A stretch of 54,309 nt of DNA, taken from positions 1 through 54,309 of the forward strand of contig CAIOJO010000557.1 in assembly GCA_903858635.1 (NCBI GenBank), written 5' to 3'. The first letter of the stretch is position 1; each line of letters opens with the position of its first letter. The notes under the pieces were generated by a model, which was not told the DNA's origin, searched no databases, and saw only the letters and a program-made list of their open reading frames with translations. Made by a program: the position numbers and the translations under genes. Origin of the DNA: an uncultured Telmatospirillum sp. (GTDB taxonomy: Bacteria; Pseudomonadota; Alphaproteobacteria; Rhodospirillales; Magnetospirillaceae). Shown here piece after piece: positions 10,072 to 19,581 of the stretch.

Positions 10072-10236
10072 TCACATCGGAGCTGTGGCGCCAGGAGCGC
10101 CGGCGAAGACCCAGACGTCGAGCGCGAAAGAACGGAGCACCGCCATCGCCTCGCGCGCGGCCTCCGGCGCGAGGAGACGTTGCTCGAGAATGGTCAGGTC
10201 AGGCATCACCAGCGTGCTGCCGTTATAGGCGCCCAA
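10072..10236 (-). pseudogene. Internal fragment of a Cof-type HAD phosphatase
   Basis: Directly after the ROK kinase stop, in another frame, about 52 residues read AYNGSTLVMPDLTILEQRLL and then EAAREAMAVLRSFALDVWVFAG. This matches the cap-domain segment of Cof-type HAD phosphatases and resembles the intact HAD gene of the same operon ([20 protein letters not shown] ... [11 protein letters not shown]). The catalytic DxDGT motif and the C-terminal GDMxND motif are absent. It looks like a leftover of a second HAD gene, truncated at both ends. Confidence 0.55.
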
Positions 10237-10981
10237 CCGCCCAGACACCTTCGTCCCACAAGTGGATGCCGCCCGTGATGCCCGTGTCATTGGAGGCGAT
10301 GCGGACGTTCTCCGGCAGATCGACCACGATGTTGGCAGCGTTGCCCCCACCGAGATACAGCATGTCGTAATGCAACAGCGAATAGACGATCTCGATCGTA
10401 TGAAGGACGCGACGGTTCCACTTCTTAAGGCTATGAGCGAGGCGGGCGTCGTTGCCGATGTAGTCGTTGTAGGTGCCGCCTTTGTGGATCGGATGCTGCG
10501 CGAGTTCGAGATGCGGCGCGAGAGCACCGTTGTCGAATATTGCGCTGCCGACGCCCGTGCCGAGCGTGAGCACCACTTCGAGCCCATGTCCGGCAACGAT
10601 CCCCAGGCCCTGGACCTCGGCGTCATTGAGCAGGCGGGCCGGCTTGCCGAAGCGCCGCGACACGGCTGCTTCCAGCGGGTAGTCGGACCATGCCTTGGCA
10701 TTGAAATGGGGCGCCGTGATGACGCGGCCGTCGCGGATCACGCCGGGAAAACCGATGGAAATGCGGTCAAAAGGAGAGAGAGGTGTGGTCAAATCTGCGA
10801 TCGCCCGCAATAGGATCCGAGGCCGGCAAGGATAAGGGGTGGCCACGCGGACCCGCTCCACAAGCATCCGCCCAGCGCCATCGAGAACCGACGCCTTGAC
10901 TCCCGTGCCACCAATATCGATCGCTAAGGTCCGGGGTTCGTTTGAGGACGCTGATGCCGGTTCGCGGTGTGTGTCTTTCAT
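10223..10981 (-). CDS. ROK-family sugar kinase, glucokinase/polyphosphate glucokinase-like
   Basis: 252 aa from ATG 10981, which overlaps the rpiA stop (ATGA), so it is the last gene of the PPP operon. Seen: the phosphate-1 loop LAIDIGGTGVKASVLD near the N-terminus, the catalytic Asp in RLLNDAEVQGLG, the phosphate-2 loop LTLGTGVGSAIF, and a family-like end NDTGITGGIHLW. The usual ROK zinc site (CxCGxxGC) is missing, as in polyphosphate-type and related alphaproteobacterial ROK kinases. The expected role is to phosphorylate glucose to glucose-6-P, feeding Zwf. Whether the donor is ATP or polyphosphate cannot be read from the sequence. A canonical Glk is also encoded at 44351-45298. Confidence 0.8.
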   Translation of the reverse strand: MKDTHREPASASSNEPRTLAIDIGGTGVKASVLDGAGRMLVERVRVATPYPCRPRILLRAIADLTTPLSPFDRISIGFPGVIRDGRVITAPHFNAKAWSDYPLEAAVSRRFGKPARLLNDAEVQGLGIVAGHGLEVVLTLGTGVGSAIFDNGALAPHLELAQHPIHKGGTYNDYIGNDARLAHSLKKWNRRVLHTIEIVYSLLHYDMLYLGGGNAANIVVDLPENVRIASNDTGITGGIHLWDEGVWAVGRL

Positions 10982-11676
10982 GGCTCGATCACTTCCACAC
11001 CACTCGAGCGACCGACGACGACCTTGGACGCCAGGCCGAGGAAAAGTCCGCTCTCGACAACGCCGATGATGGCCGAGAGCCTGGCTTCCAGCGCCGCCGG
11101 ATGCGGTATCTCGGCGATCGCGCAATCGACGATGAAGTTGCCGCCGTCCGTCGTGAATGGTCTATCTCCGGCCAAGCGCAACCGCGGCCCACAGCCACTC
11201 GCCGTCAGACGGTCGAGCACGATCTGCCAACCGAACGAGACGATCTCAACGGGCAGCGGCGTAGATCCCCCCAGACGGTCCACCAGCTTCGTCTCATCGA
11301 TTACGACGATCATCCGATCGCTGGCACCAGCCACCATCTTTTCGCGCAGCAACGCACCACCGAGCCCCTTGATTAGGTTGAGCGTGCGGCGCTCCACCTG
11401 GTCGGCGCCGTCGATTGCGACATCGATGCGTCGATGCTCGGCGAAGCTGGTGAGCGGCACTCCGAGCCGGCGCGCCAAAGCCGCCGTCGTCTCGGAGGTG
11501 GGGATCCCGACGACGCGCAAGCCCTCTGCGATGCGCGCTGCCAGGGCTTCGACCGCGAAGGCGGCGGTGGAGCCGCTGCCGAGCCCGAGCACCATCCCAT
11601 CTTCAACCTCCGAGACGGCCCGCTCGGCCGCGGCGCGCTTGAGCGCATCACGCTCCCAGGGCAACGGCCGGGTCAT
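10978..11676 (-). CDS. rpiA: Ribose-5-phosphate isomerase A
   Basis: 232 aa. It interconverts ribulose-5-P and ribose-5-P. Family motifs: GLGSGSTAAF near residue 31, GIPTSETT, DVAIDGADQV, then LIKGLGGALLREKMVA, and the C-terminal GGNFIVDC. ATG 11676 overlaps the pgl stop by four bases (ATGA), and the 3' end overlaps the ROK kinase start the same way, so expression is probably translationally coupled. Confidence 0.96.
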   Translation of the reverse strand: MTRPLPWERDALKRAAAERAVSEVEDGMVLGLGSGSTAAFAVEALAARIAEGLRVVGIPTSETTAALARRLGVPLTSFAEHRRIDVAIDGADQVERRTLNLIKGLGGALLREKMVAGASDRMIVVIDETKLVDRLGGSTPLPVEIVSFGWQIVLDRLTASGCGPRLRLAGDRPFTTDGGNFIVDCAIAEIPHPAALEARLSAIIGVVESGLFLGLASKVVVGRSSGVEVIEP

Positions 11677-12410
11677 GGCGGGTCTTCCGGCGCGGCGGCG
11701 CGGTCAAGGAAGAAGCGCAGCCTGCCAACCGGACGCAGGCGCGCCGCCGGCAGCTCGCGGTCGCCGCGGAACAGCCGCTCGACCACCGCCCGCTTGCCTG
11801 GTCCCGCGACCAGGAAGGCTGCCTCGTTGCAGCTTTCGAGTGCCGGATAGGTGAGCGTGATCCGCGGCTCCGGGGTGGCGCCGATAACCGCTCCGACCCA
11901 GCGCTGATGCTCCTCGAGGATCGCCGTCCCGGGGAAGAGCGAGGCGGTGTGGCCTTCCGGCCCCAAGCCCAACAAGACAACATCGAAGAGCGGCCGCTCC
12001 GGATTCAGCACGGGCGCGCCGTAAAACGCCTTCAACGCACGCTCATAAGCCGCGGCAGCGGCATCCGGAGCCATGCCTTCGGTCGGGACGGGATGGATGT
12101 TGGCGCCAGGAACCGGCACCTGCGACAGCAGCGCTTGGCGCGCCATACGGTAATTGCTCTCGGGATCATCATGGGGCACGAAGCGCTCATCGCCCCAGAA
12201 CCAGTGCGTTCGAGACCAGGGAAAGGTGTCGCGATAGGGCGGCCTGGCCAGGAGTTGATAAAGCCGCCCCGGGGTCGAGCCGCCGGACAGGGCGACGGTA
12301 AAACCGCCCTCCTTCGTTGTCGCCATTTCGAGCATCCATTCCGCACCCCGGCGCGCCAGGGCCTCGGGATCAGCCAGGATCTCTAGTCTGGCCTCGGACG
12401 GACTCATCAT
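11673..12410 (-). CDS. pgl: 6-phosphogluconolactonase (DevB type)
   Basis: 245 aa. It hydrolyses 6-phosphogluconolactone made by Zwf to 6-phosphogluconate. Seen: FTVALSGGSTPGRLY (sugar-phosphate loop), HWFWGDERFVPHDDPESNY, and VVLLGLGPEGHTASLFPGT, all diagnostic of the SOL/DevB lactonase family. The ATG overlaps the rpe stop by one base (TGATG) and the stop overlaps the rpiA start by four bases. Confidence 0.95.
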   Translation of the reverse strand: MMSPSEARLEILADPEALARRGAEWMLEMATTKEGGFTVALSGGSTPGRLYQLLARPPYRDTFPWSRTHWFWGDERFVPHDDPESNYRMARQALLSQVPVPGANIHPVPTEGMAPDAAAAAYERALKAFYGAPVLNPERPLFDVVLLGLGPEGHTASLFPGTAILEEHQRWVGAVIGATPEPRITLTYPALESCNEAAFLVAGPGKRAVVERLFRGDRELPAARLRPVGRLRFFLDRAAAPEDPP

Positions 12411-13132
12411 CAGCGCGCCTTTCTGGCCGACGGTCGGCGGGACTCGCGGATAGAGGCAATTGCGGCAGCGTAATCGGCCGATCCAAATATCGCACTGCCG
12501 GCGACGATGGCGTTCGCACCTGCTTCGATCGCCTGTCCGGCGCTTTCACAGTTCTGTCCGCCGTCGACCTCGACGACCGGACTGAGACCGCGCGCATCGC
12601 AAAGCCGCCGCAATCGGCGGATCTTGGGCAACATCTCCGGCAGGAACTTCTGGCCGCCGAAGCCGGGGTTGACGGTCATGACGAGAACGACGTCGCAGAG
12701 ATGAAGGACATATTCAATCAGTTCGGTCGGGCTCGCCGGATCGAGCACCACCCCGGCCTTCTTGCCGAGGTCGTGGATTTGCGAGAGGACACGATGGAGA
12801 TGGACCGTCGCGGACGGCTCGGCCTGGACGAGGAGATGATCGGCGCCGGCCTTGGCGAAGTTAGCGAGATAGCGCTCCGGCTCGACGATCATCAGATGCA
12901 CATTGAGCGGCTTCTGCGTGTGGCGTCGCACCGCTTCAACAACCACCGGCCCGATGGTTATATTCGGCACGAAGCGACCGTCCATAACGTCGACATGGAT
13001 CCAGTCTGCTCCCGCCGCATCAACCGCTCGAACCTCCTCGGCGAGACGCCCGAAATCCGCTGACAAGATCGACGCTGCAATGATAATCGGCCTTTGTAGC
13101 GCAATACTGCCCATGGCTGCCCCGGGGGTCAT
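12410..13132 (-). CDS. rpe: Ribulose-phosphate 3-epimerase
   Basis: 240 aa TIM-barrel enzyme converting ribulose-5-P to xylulose-5-P. Motifs: [31 protein letters not shown] with the catalytic Asp and metal ligand, [18 protein letters not shown], and EVDGGQN. ATG 13132 overlaps the HAD gene stop by four bases; an alternative ATG six codons downstream (13114) fits the family N-terminus equally well. Same operon as the other PPP genes. Confidence 0.96.
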   Translation of the reverse strand: MTPGAAMGSIALQRPIIIAASILSADFGRLAEEVRAVDAAGADWIHVDVMDGRFVPNITIGPVVVEAVRRHTQKPLNVHLMIVEPERYLANFAKAGADHLLVQAEPSATVHLHRVLSQIHDLGKKAGVVLDPASPTELIEYVLHLCDVVLVMTVNPGFGGQKFLPEMLPKIRRLRRLCDARGLSPVVEVDGGQNCESAGQAIEAGANAIVAGSAIFGSADYAAAIASIRESRRPSARKAR

Positions 13133-13953
13133 GCGGCGACTGACCGCAAAATGAACTTCCGCACCGCTTTGGCGAATCCCTCGTTCTCATTGCTGTCGGT
13201 CACGGCGCTCGCCTGCGCCTTTACCTCGTCGCTGGAGTTACCCATGGCGATCGAAAAGCCGCTCTTGCCGAACATGAGAAGGTCGTTCGGCATGTCCCCC
13301 ATGGTGGCGATCTGCGCGGGCGGGATGTTCAGAAGCTTCGACAGGGTGGCCAAGACCGTTCCCTTATTGGCTTGCGGGTGGGTCACATCGAGATAGTACG
13401 GCTGCGAACGTGCCGCGCTCGCCTTCCCACCCAGGGTCTTCTGCGCTGCCTTCTCGCAGGCAGCGACCAGGTCGAGATCGTCGGAGATGCCAACGATCTT
13501 CACCGCCTGCGCCAGGTGCGCGTCTGTGAACGACGCCACGACCTTGGCATCGAACTTCACCGTCCATGCCTCGCGTGCCACATGCGGTGCGCCCTGATCA
13601 CGGATCAACCACTCCTTTTCGGTGTAGACCCAGGCGTCCAGCCCGCGTTCCAGGATTAGCTGTACGGTCTGCTTTGCCGTTGCGGGATCGAGCGTGTGGC
13701 TCTCGATCACAGAGAGGTCGGGATTGACGAACACTCCGCCGTTGAAGCCGGCGATGGCGCCCTGCAGAGCGAGAGGCTCGATCAGCATGCTCATGCCGCG
13801 CGGCGGGCGGCCGCTGGTGATGGCGAGGACAATGCCGGCGTGGTGCAGGTCGCGGGCCGCTGCCTTCGCCGCCTCGGTCAGCACCTTATCGCCGGTAAGC
13901 AGCGTGCCATCCACGTCCGCCAGCAGAAGGCGGATGCCGCGTTGCCCGCTCAC
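13129..13953 (-). CDS. Cof-type HAD-IIB phosphatase
   Basis: About 274 aa. The catalytic motif [11 protein letters not shown] lies near the N-terminus, motif II is [11 protein letters not shown], and the C-terminal [10 protein letters not shown] has the Mg-binding acidic residues. A cap domain with [13 protein letters not shown] lies between. Such enzymes dephosphorylate sugar phosphates or other small phosphates; the substrate is unknown, but its place between zwf and rpe suggests a sugar phosphate. I chose GTG 13953 because it overlaps the zwf stop as GTGA, the junction style of this operon, and sits six residues before the catalytic motif. A TTG at 13989 would add 12 residues. A decayed relative lies at 10072-10236. 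Confidence 0.88.
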   Translation of the reverse strand: MSGQRGIRLLLADVDGTLLTGDKVLTEAAKAAARDLHHAGIVLAITSGRPPRGMSMLIEPLALQGAIAGFNGGVFVNPDLSVIESHTLDPATAKQTVQLILERGLDAWVYTEKEWLIRDQGAPHVAREAWTVKFDAKVVASFTDAHLAQAVKIVGISDDLDLVAACEKAAQKTLGGKASAARSQPYYLDVTHPQANKGTVLATLSKLLNIPPAQIATMGDMPNDLLMFGKSGFSIAMGNSSDEVKAQASAVTDSNENEGFAKAVRKFILRSVAA

Positions 13954-15563
13954 GGCTTCCGATCCGACGACGGACCTGCCGGCCGCCAAGCCCGATCGCC
14001 ACCGCCTGCCAGCAACGCCTCGGCCGCCTTCGGACCGTCGCTTCCCGACTCGTAGTCGGGGAAGTCCGCCTTCTCCGCCGCCCAGGCATCGAGCACCGGC
14101 TGCACGATGCGCCAGGTCTGCTCCACCATGTCTGCCCGCATGAACAGCGTCGGGTCACCGATCATGACGTCATAGATCAGCGTCTCGTAGCCGACATTGG
14201 CCTCCTTCGGGAACCAATCGTAATAGTGGAAGTCCATTTTCACGGCGGCGAGCTCCACCACCGGCCCCGGTCGCTTGACCTCGAATTGCAGCGAGATCCC
14301 CTCGTCCGGCGCGATGCGCAGGACCAGCCAATTCGGCCGCAGGGCTTCGACGGGCGTGTCCTGGAATGCCGCGTAGGGCGCCTGCTTGAAGCGGATGGCG
14401 ATCTCCGTATTCCGAGCCGACATGTGCTTGCCGGTACGGAAGTAGAAAGGCACACCAGCCCAGCGCCAATTATCGATCTCGAGCTCCATGGCGACATAGG
14501 TCTCGATGTTCGAATCGGGCGCCACATTGGGCTCGTCCCGGTAGGCCTTCACCTTCTTGCCCTGTACCGTGCCGGACCCGTACTGGCCGCGCACTGCCCG
14601 CGCCGGCTTGACGGGGGGCATCGCGGCGAACAACTCGGTCTTCTTCGTGCGGATCGAAGCGGCATCGAAGCCCGTGGGCGGCTCCATGGCCACCATCGAA
14701 AGCAATGTGAACACGTGATTCGGGACCATGTCGCGCAACGCCCCGGTCGCTTCGTAGAACTTGCCGCGCTCCTCCACGCCCAGCGTCTCCGCCACGGTGA
14801 TCTGCACGTGATCGATCCGGTCACGGTTCCAGATCGGTTCGAATAACCCATTGGCGAAACGGAATGCCATTATGCTCTGGACCGTATCTTTTCCTAAAAA
14901 GTGATCGATCCTGAAGATTTGCTCCTCGTGCAGCGTGCGCAGGATGGAAGCGTTCAATTCGCGCGCCGAGTCCAGGCTATGGCCGAATGGCTTCTCAATT
15001 ACGACGCGGCGCCAGAACCGAGCTTCCCTGTTGCTGTCGCCGCTCTGAGCGGTGAGCTTCGCCTTGCCAAGTTGCTCCACCACGGTGCCAAAGAACCGGC
15101 CGGCGACACCGAGGTAGAAGATTGCGTTGCCCTGGGTGCCATGGGCCTTTCCGGCCTCGTCAAGAGCGCCGCGAAGCTTCTCGTACAACTCGGGCCTCGT
15201 TAGGTCGCCCTGGACATACGACATTCTCTCCGCAAGCCGCTTCCACGCAGCCTCGTCAATATGGTCGATATCGAACTCGGTGGCGGCGTTGCCGACAGCG
15301 CTTTTCAGCATGCCGTAAAGGTGGTCGCGCCAGCTTTCCACGGTTTCCGCCGCCAGATCCGCGCCGATCAATGCGAACTTCTCGGGCAGCACCTTGGTGC
15401 GCGCAAGGTTGTAGAGCGCCGGTATCAGCAGACGCTTGGTCATGTCACCGCCGGCACCAAAGATCACCATGGCGCAGGGATCGGCCGGGCCGGGTTGGAG
15501 CCGCGGCGGGAAATGGAACACCTTCGCGGTCTCAGGTACCCGGATCGGCTGGTTGTCGGGCAT
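13950..15563 (-). CDS. zwf: Glucose-6-phosphate 1-dehydrogenase
   Basis: 537 aa from ATG 15563 (MPDNQPIRV). It oxidises glucose-6-P to 6-phosphogluconolactone, the entry step of the oxidative PPP. Seen: the coenzyme loop VIFGAGGDMTKRLLIPALYN, the EKPFGHSLDSA stretch, and the active-site motif RIDHFLGKDTVQ followed by FRFANGLFEPIWNR. The active-site motif has KD where KE is commoner, a conservative change. The ORF could open earlier, but that would run deep into gnd; ATG 15563 lies five bases past the gnd stop. The stop overlaps the GTG start of the HAD gene. Confidence 0.96.
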   Translation of the reverse strand: MPDNQPIRVPETAKVFHFPPRLQPGPADPCAMVIFGAGGDMTKRLLIPALYNLARTKVLPEKFALIGADLAAETVESWRDHLYGMLKSAVGNAATEFDIDHIDEAAWKRLAERMSYVQGDLTRPELYEKLRGALDEAGKAHGTQGNAIFYLGVAGRFFGTVVEQLGKAKLTAQSGDSNREARFWRRVVIEKPFGHSLDSARELNASILRTLHEEQIFRIDHFLGKDTVQSIMAFRFANGLFEPIWNRDRIDHVQITVAETLGVEERGKFYEATGALRDMVPNHVFTLLSMVAMEPPTGFDAASIRTKKTELFAAMPPVKPARAVRGQYGSGTVQGKKVKAYRDEPNVAPDSNIETYVAMELEIDNWRWAGVPFYFRTGKHMSARNTEIAIRFKQAPYAAFQDTPVEALRPNWLVLRIAPDEGISLQFEVKRPGPVVELAAVKMDFHYYDWFPKEANVGYETLIYDVMIGDPTLFMRADMVEQTWRIVQPVLDAWAAEKADFPDYESGSDGPKAAEALLAGGGDRAWRPAGPSSDRKP

Positions 15564-15567
15564 GGCC

Positions 15568-16614
15568 CTACCCTGCGGCGTGCTGCGGTGCCGAATGACC
15601 CTGCGATTGTTCCGACTTTGGTTCGGGGTCAATGGGCTCGTTACCCTCGATGTGCCCGCCAAAGCCGAAGCGCATGGCCGAGAGCATCTTTTCTCCGAAG
15701 GTGTGCTCCTGCCGCGAGCGGAACCGGGCGTAGAGCGCCGAAGAGAGCACGTCCGCCGGGACCGCTTCCTCGATCGCCGCCTCCACGGTCCAGCGACCCT
15801 CGCCGGAATCCTGAACGAAGCCGGAGAAATCCTTCAGCTGCGGATCCTTCGCCAGCGCGGCGGCACCGAGATCGAGCAGCCAGGATGAAATCACGCTGCC
15901 CCGGCGCCAAACCTCGGCGATATCCGGCATGTTCAGGGCGAAACGCTCATCCTCGGGCAGATCCTTCGAATCCTTGTTCCGCAGGATGTCGAAGCCTTCG
16001 GCGTAGGCCTGCATCAATCCGTACTCGATGCCGTTATGCACCATCTTGACGAAGTGCCCGGCGCCGGACGGGCCGGCGTGAATGTAGCCGCGTTCGGCGC
16101 GGGAATCGCCGTCCTTACGGCCCGCTGTGCGCGGGATATCACCCAGGCCGGGAGCGAGTGCCGCGAAGATCGGATCGAGGCGATCCACAGCCTCCTTTGG
16201 GCCGCCGATCATCATGCAATAGCCGCGTTCGATGCCCCAGACGCCGCCCGACGTGCCGCAATCGAGATAGCGGATGCGCCTCTCGGCCAATTTCTTGGCC
16301 CGGCGGATGTCGTCCTTGTAGAAGGAATTGCCGCCGTCGATGATGATGTCATCCGGCTCCAGCAGGCCGCCGAGATGCTCCACCGTCTCTTCGGTGATCC
16401 GGCCGGCGGGCAGCATCACCCAAACGGCGCGCGGCTTTTCGTCGAGCACCTGCACCAACTCCGCCATCGACCCGGCGGCTGTGGCGCCGTCCTTCGCCAA
16501 CGCCTCGCGTGCGGTGGCATTGGTGTCGAACACCATACAGTGGTGTCCCGCCTTCATCAGGCGGCGGGAGATATTGCCGCCCATGCGGCCGAGGCCGATC
16601 ACGCCGATCTGCAT
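15568..16614 (-). CDS. gnd: 6-phosphogluconate dehydrogenase, decarboxylating (short GndA/YqeC type)
   Basis: 348 aa from ATG 16614, with the SD AAGGAG ten bases upstream. It oxidatively decarboxylates 6-phosphogluconate to ribulose-5-P. Seen: the Rossmann loop [19 protein letters not shown], the substrate motif [23 protein letters not shown], and the catalytic [19 protein letters not shown]. The length matches the short class of about 300-350 aa, not the 470-aa enteric type. After the second beta strand the sequence is VFDTN; an acidic residue there usually favours NAD+ over NADP+ (inference). It lies 25 bp downstream of the tal/pgi fusion. Confidence 0.95.
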   Translation of the reverse strand: MQIGVIGLGRMGGNISRRLMKAGHHCMVFDTNATAREALAKDGATAAGSMAELVQVLDEKPRAVWVMLPAGRITEETVEHLGGLLEPDDIIIDGGNSFYKDDIRRAKKLAERRIRYLDCGTSGGVWGIERGYCMMIGGPKEAVDRLDPIFAALAPGLGDIPRTAGRKDGDSRAERGYIHAGPSGAGHFVKMVHNGIEYGLMQAYAEGFDILRNKDSKDLPEDERFALNMPDIAEVWRRGSVISSWLLDLGAAALAKDPQLKDFSGFVQDSGEGRWTVEAAIEEAVPADVLSSALYARFRSRQEHTFGEKMLSAMRFGFGGHIEGNEPIDPEPKSEQSQGHSAPQHAAG

Positions 16615-16639
16615 TTGCGTCACTCCTTGAGAAGTGCGG

Positions 16640-19480
16640 CTACTGGAGCGCTGAATCCATCGCGCGAGCCAGCGCAACCAGCCCCGCGTCGACATCGTGG
16701 AGGTGGACACGAAGCGCGCGGCGACCGCGCTCCACCAGCGCGTCGAGGTCGCCACTGGCCTGCGCCGCCTTTACCACGCCGAAGCTGTAAGAATGGCCGG
16801 GGACGTCGATATCGGTCAGGTCGTCGCAAGTGATCTGCAGGAATACGCCGGAATTAGGCCCGCCCTTGTATGCTTGCCCGGTCGAATGCTGGAAGCGGGG
16901 TCCGAAGCCGAGGCAGGTGGCGGCATGGGTCCGGTCGCGGATGCGCGCGCGCATCGCAGTCAGCGCCTGCGTGTTTCCTTCGTTTCGCGCTATGTAAGCC
17001 AGCAGCGCCACGTAGTCGCCCGCCTCGGTGCCGGCGTGCGCGCGGCCGAAATGGCTCTTCAGATAGCCGGACAGGGTGTTGTGCCGACCGAGCTCGGCGG
17101 CGTTGCGTGGATCGGCATAGAGGGCCAGGCCATTCTCGCGGAACACCGGCTCCTCCTGCGGCAGCCGGTGCGACGTCTCGTATTGCTCGGTCAGCGCGCT
17201 GGTCTTGTCCTTGCTCGCCTCGACGTCGGGCTGGTCGAACGGGTCGATGCCGATGATCGCGCCGGCCACGGCGGTGGCGATCTCCCAGCGGAAGAACTCC
17301 TGGCCGATGTGCCAGATGTCCTTCACCCTGATTCGGGCAACCGGATGGCCGGCCCGCTCCAGCGCTGCCACTGCCTCCCGTTGCGCCGGATCGCCCTGCC
17401 CCTCCAGCTCCAGATAGGCGAAAAATCGGTCACTGCCGTAGCGTTCGGGTGTGGCGAGCGGCTCTCCGGCCAGCGGGATCAGCCCGCGCCCGTGCTTGCC
17501 GGTGCTCTCCGCCAGCAGTTGCTCCAGCCAAGCACCGAAATCGGCGATCCCCGGCGAGAGGATGATCGTCACTTTGTCGCGGCCGAAGCGCGTTGCCGCC
17601 ACCCCCATGGCGACGCCGAGCTGTATGCCCGGATTCTCCGCCGGCGGCACGTCCTGGCCGCAGGCTCGTTCCATCGGCTGCGTCGTTTCGAGCAGGCGCT
17701 TGACGTCGACGCCCATCGCCGCCGCCGGCACCAAGCCGAACTTCGACAGCACGGAGTAACGGCCGCCGATCGAGGGCAGGCCATGGAAGATATGGGCGAA
17801 GTGCAGCTGCTTGGCTCGCCGTTCCAGTGACGAACCGGGATCGGTCACCGCAACGAAGTGTTCGCCGGCCTTATCCACTCCTCGCACCGCGCCGACGCGA
17901 TCAAGGAAATATTCCATGAAAATGTTCGGCTCCAGCGTGCTGCCGGATTTGGATGAGACGATAAAAAGCGTCTTACCGAGATCGACCGCCTGTTCGATCG
18001 CCTTGATCTGTGCGGGATCCGTGCTGTCCAGCATGTGGAAGCGCGGCCAGCCGGACTGCCGTCCGAAGGTCTCGCCGAACACTTCCGGCCCCAGGCTCGA
18101 CCCACCCATCCCCAGCAGGACGATGTCGGCGAATCCACGCTCCTTCACGTCCTGCGCAAAGGCGTGCAGCCGGTCAACATCGGCCAACTCCTGCTCGACG
18201 ATGCGTAGCCAGCCGACCCACTCATCCTCGTCCGTCGCGGCCCATAATGACTTGTCCCCGCGCCAAAGGCTTCGAATGCGCCCGCCCCTGCGCCAGACCT
18301 CGAGCTCTGCCTCGAAGGCCAACTTCATCCCTGGGGAACCCGGCCGGACCTCCTGGCTGGCCTGCTCGCCCTCCAGCAGCCTGCGGCGCCGCCGCGCGAT
18401 GGCGCCGAACAGCTTGTCGAAAGCGTCCGCGAACTGTTGCACCCCCTCCTTGACCAACGCCTCGGTGGCCTCCTTCAATGAGACACCCTGCTCTTCCATT
18501 TCGGCGAGCATCGCGCCGGCGCCCGCCACGTCTTGCTCTATGGCGTCGGCCGTCACCTGACCGTGTTTGCGGAACGCATCCATGGTGGCGGGCGGGATGG
18601 TATCTACCGTGTCGCGACCAATGAGCGCCTCGACATACATCGTGTCCTTGTAGGTCGGATTCTTGGCGCTGGTCGAAGCCCAGAGCAGACGTTGCGTCTT
18701 CGCGCCCGATGCGGCCAGAAGCTGCCAGCGCTGGCCGGAGAACAGCGCCTTGTAGCGGACGTAGGCGAGCTTGGCATTGGCGATCGCCACCTTGCCCCGG
18801 AACCGATCCGCCACACGATTATCACCGAGGACGTCCAGCCGTTTGTCGATGGCCGTGTCGATCCGGCTGACGAAGAAGCTGGCGACGCTGCCGATCTTGG
18901 AGACGTCGCCACCGGCTCGAGCCAGGTCCTCGAGCCCGGAGATATAGGCTTCGACTACCTGCTCGTAGACGCTCACCGAGAAGAGCAAGGTGATGTTGAC
19001 GTTCAGGCCGTGACCGGTCAGCTGCCGAATCGCCGGAATGCCGGCCGGGGTCGCCGGCACCTTCACCATCAGATTGGGACGCGCCACCGCGCCCCACAGC
19101 CGCAACGCCTCGACCACCGTGGCTGCCGTGTCGTTGGCCAGGTAGGGCGAGCACTCCAGGCTGATATAGCCGTCCCGGCGCTGCGTCTGCTCGTAGACCG
19201 GACGCAACTCGTCGGCAGCGCCACGGATATCAGCGATCGCCAAATGCTCGTAGATCGCGGCGACGCTGTGGTCGGCCTGCGCTTGGAACTCCTTCAGCGC
19301 ATCTGCGTATTCGTCTGTCTCGCCGATCGCTTTCTCGAAAATCGAGGGGTTCGAGGTGACGCCCTTCAGCCCGTCGCGCTGGATGAGCCTGCGCAACTCG
19401 CCCGTCTCGATCAGGCTTCGCTTCAGATAATCCAGCCAGGGCGATTGGCCGCAGGTTTCGAGCTGGGCCAGTGAATTCAT
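16640..19480 (-). CDS. Bifunctional transaldolase / glucose-6-phosphate isomerase
   Basis: 946 aa fusion. Residues about 1-370 are transaldolase: [13 protein letters not shown], the Schiff-base lysine in [12 protein letters not shown], then [15 protein letters not shown]. Residues about 385-946 are phosphoglucose isomerase: [43 protein letters not shown], and the C-terminal Q-x-K-ring region near [18 protein letters not shown]. Such fusions are known in several alphaproteobacteria and link the non-oxidative PPP to F6P/G6P exchange, so carbon can recycle to Zwf. SD AGGAGG lies eight bases before ATG 19480. The start overlaps the end of a 34-codon ORF (ATGA). First large gene of the PPP operon. 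Confidence 0.95.
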   Translation of the reverse strand: MNSLAQLETCGQSPWLDYLKRSLIETGELRRLIQRDGLKGVTSNPSIFEKAIGETDEYADALKEFQAQADHSVAAIYEHLAIADIRGAADELRPVYEQTQRRDGYISLECSPYLANDTAATVVEALRLWGAVARPNLMVKVPATPAGIPAIRQLTGHGLNVNITLLFSVSVYEQVVEAYISGLEDLARAGGDVSKIGSVASFFVSRIDTAIDKRLDVLGDNRVADRFRGKVAIANAKLAYVRYKALFSGQRWQLLAASGAKTQRLLWASTSAKNPTYKDTMYVEALIGRDTVDTIPPATMDAFRKHGQVTADAIEQDVAGAGAMLAEMEEQGVSLKEATEALVKEGVQQFADAFDKLFGAIARRRRRLLEGEQASQEVRPGSPGMKLAFEAELEVWRRGGRIRSLWRGDKSLWAATDEDEWVGWLRIVEQELADVDRLHAFAQDVKERGFADIVLLGMGGSSLGPEVFGETFGRQSGWPRFHMLDSTDPAQIKAIEQAVDLGKTLFIVSSKSGSTLEPNIFMEYFLDRVGAVRGVDKAGEHFVAVTDPGSSLERRAKQLHFAHIFHGLPSIGGRYSVLSKFGLVPAAAMGVDVKRLLETTQPMERACGQDVPPAENPGIQLGVAMGVAATRFGRDKVTIILSPGIADFGAWLEQLLAESTGKHGRGLIPLAGEPLATPERYGSDRFFAYLELEGQGDPAQREAVAALERAGHPVARIRVKDIWHIGQEFFRWEIATAVAGAIIGIDPFDQPDVEASKDKTSALTEQYETSHRLPQEEPVFRENGLALYADPRNAAELGRHNTLSGYLKSHFGRAHAGTEAGDYVALLAYIARNEGNTQALTAMRARIRDRTHAATCLGFGPRFQHSTGQAYKGGPNSGVFLQITCDDLTDIDVPGHSYSFGVVKAAQASGDLDALVERGRRALRVHLHDVDAGLVALARAMDSALQ

Positions 19481-19581
19481 CTCGTCGGCCTCCTAGGCTT
19501 GGCGATCTGCTCCTTGGCCGCAACGACTCCATTCTCCGGCGCAAAGCCGGGGGCCTCTTCGGCGCGAGCTCGATCCAGCAT
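19477..19581 (-). CDS. Possible small ORF (34 aa) translationally coupled to the tal/pgi fusion
   Basis: ATG 19581 is preceded by a perfect SD, GGAGGAAGAC, and its TGA overlaps the ATG of the tal/pgi gene (ATGA). The peptide (MLDRARAEEAPGFAPENGVV..., ending KPRRPTR) matches no family I know. It could be a coupling leader, a genuine micro-protein, or the tail of a lost upstream gene, since the same frame stays open for another 12 codons upstream. Confidence 0.4.
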   Translation of the reverse strand: MLDRARAEEAPGFAPENGVVAAKEQIAKPRRPTR

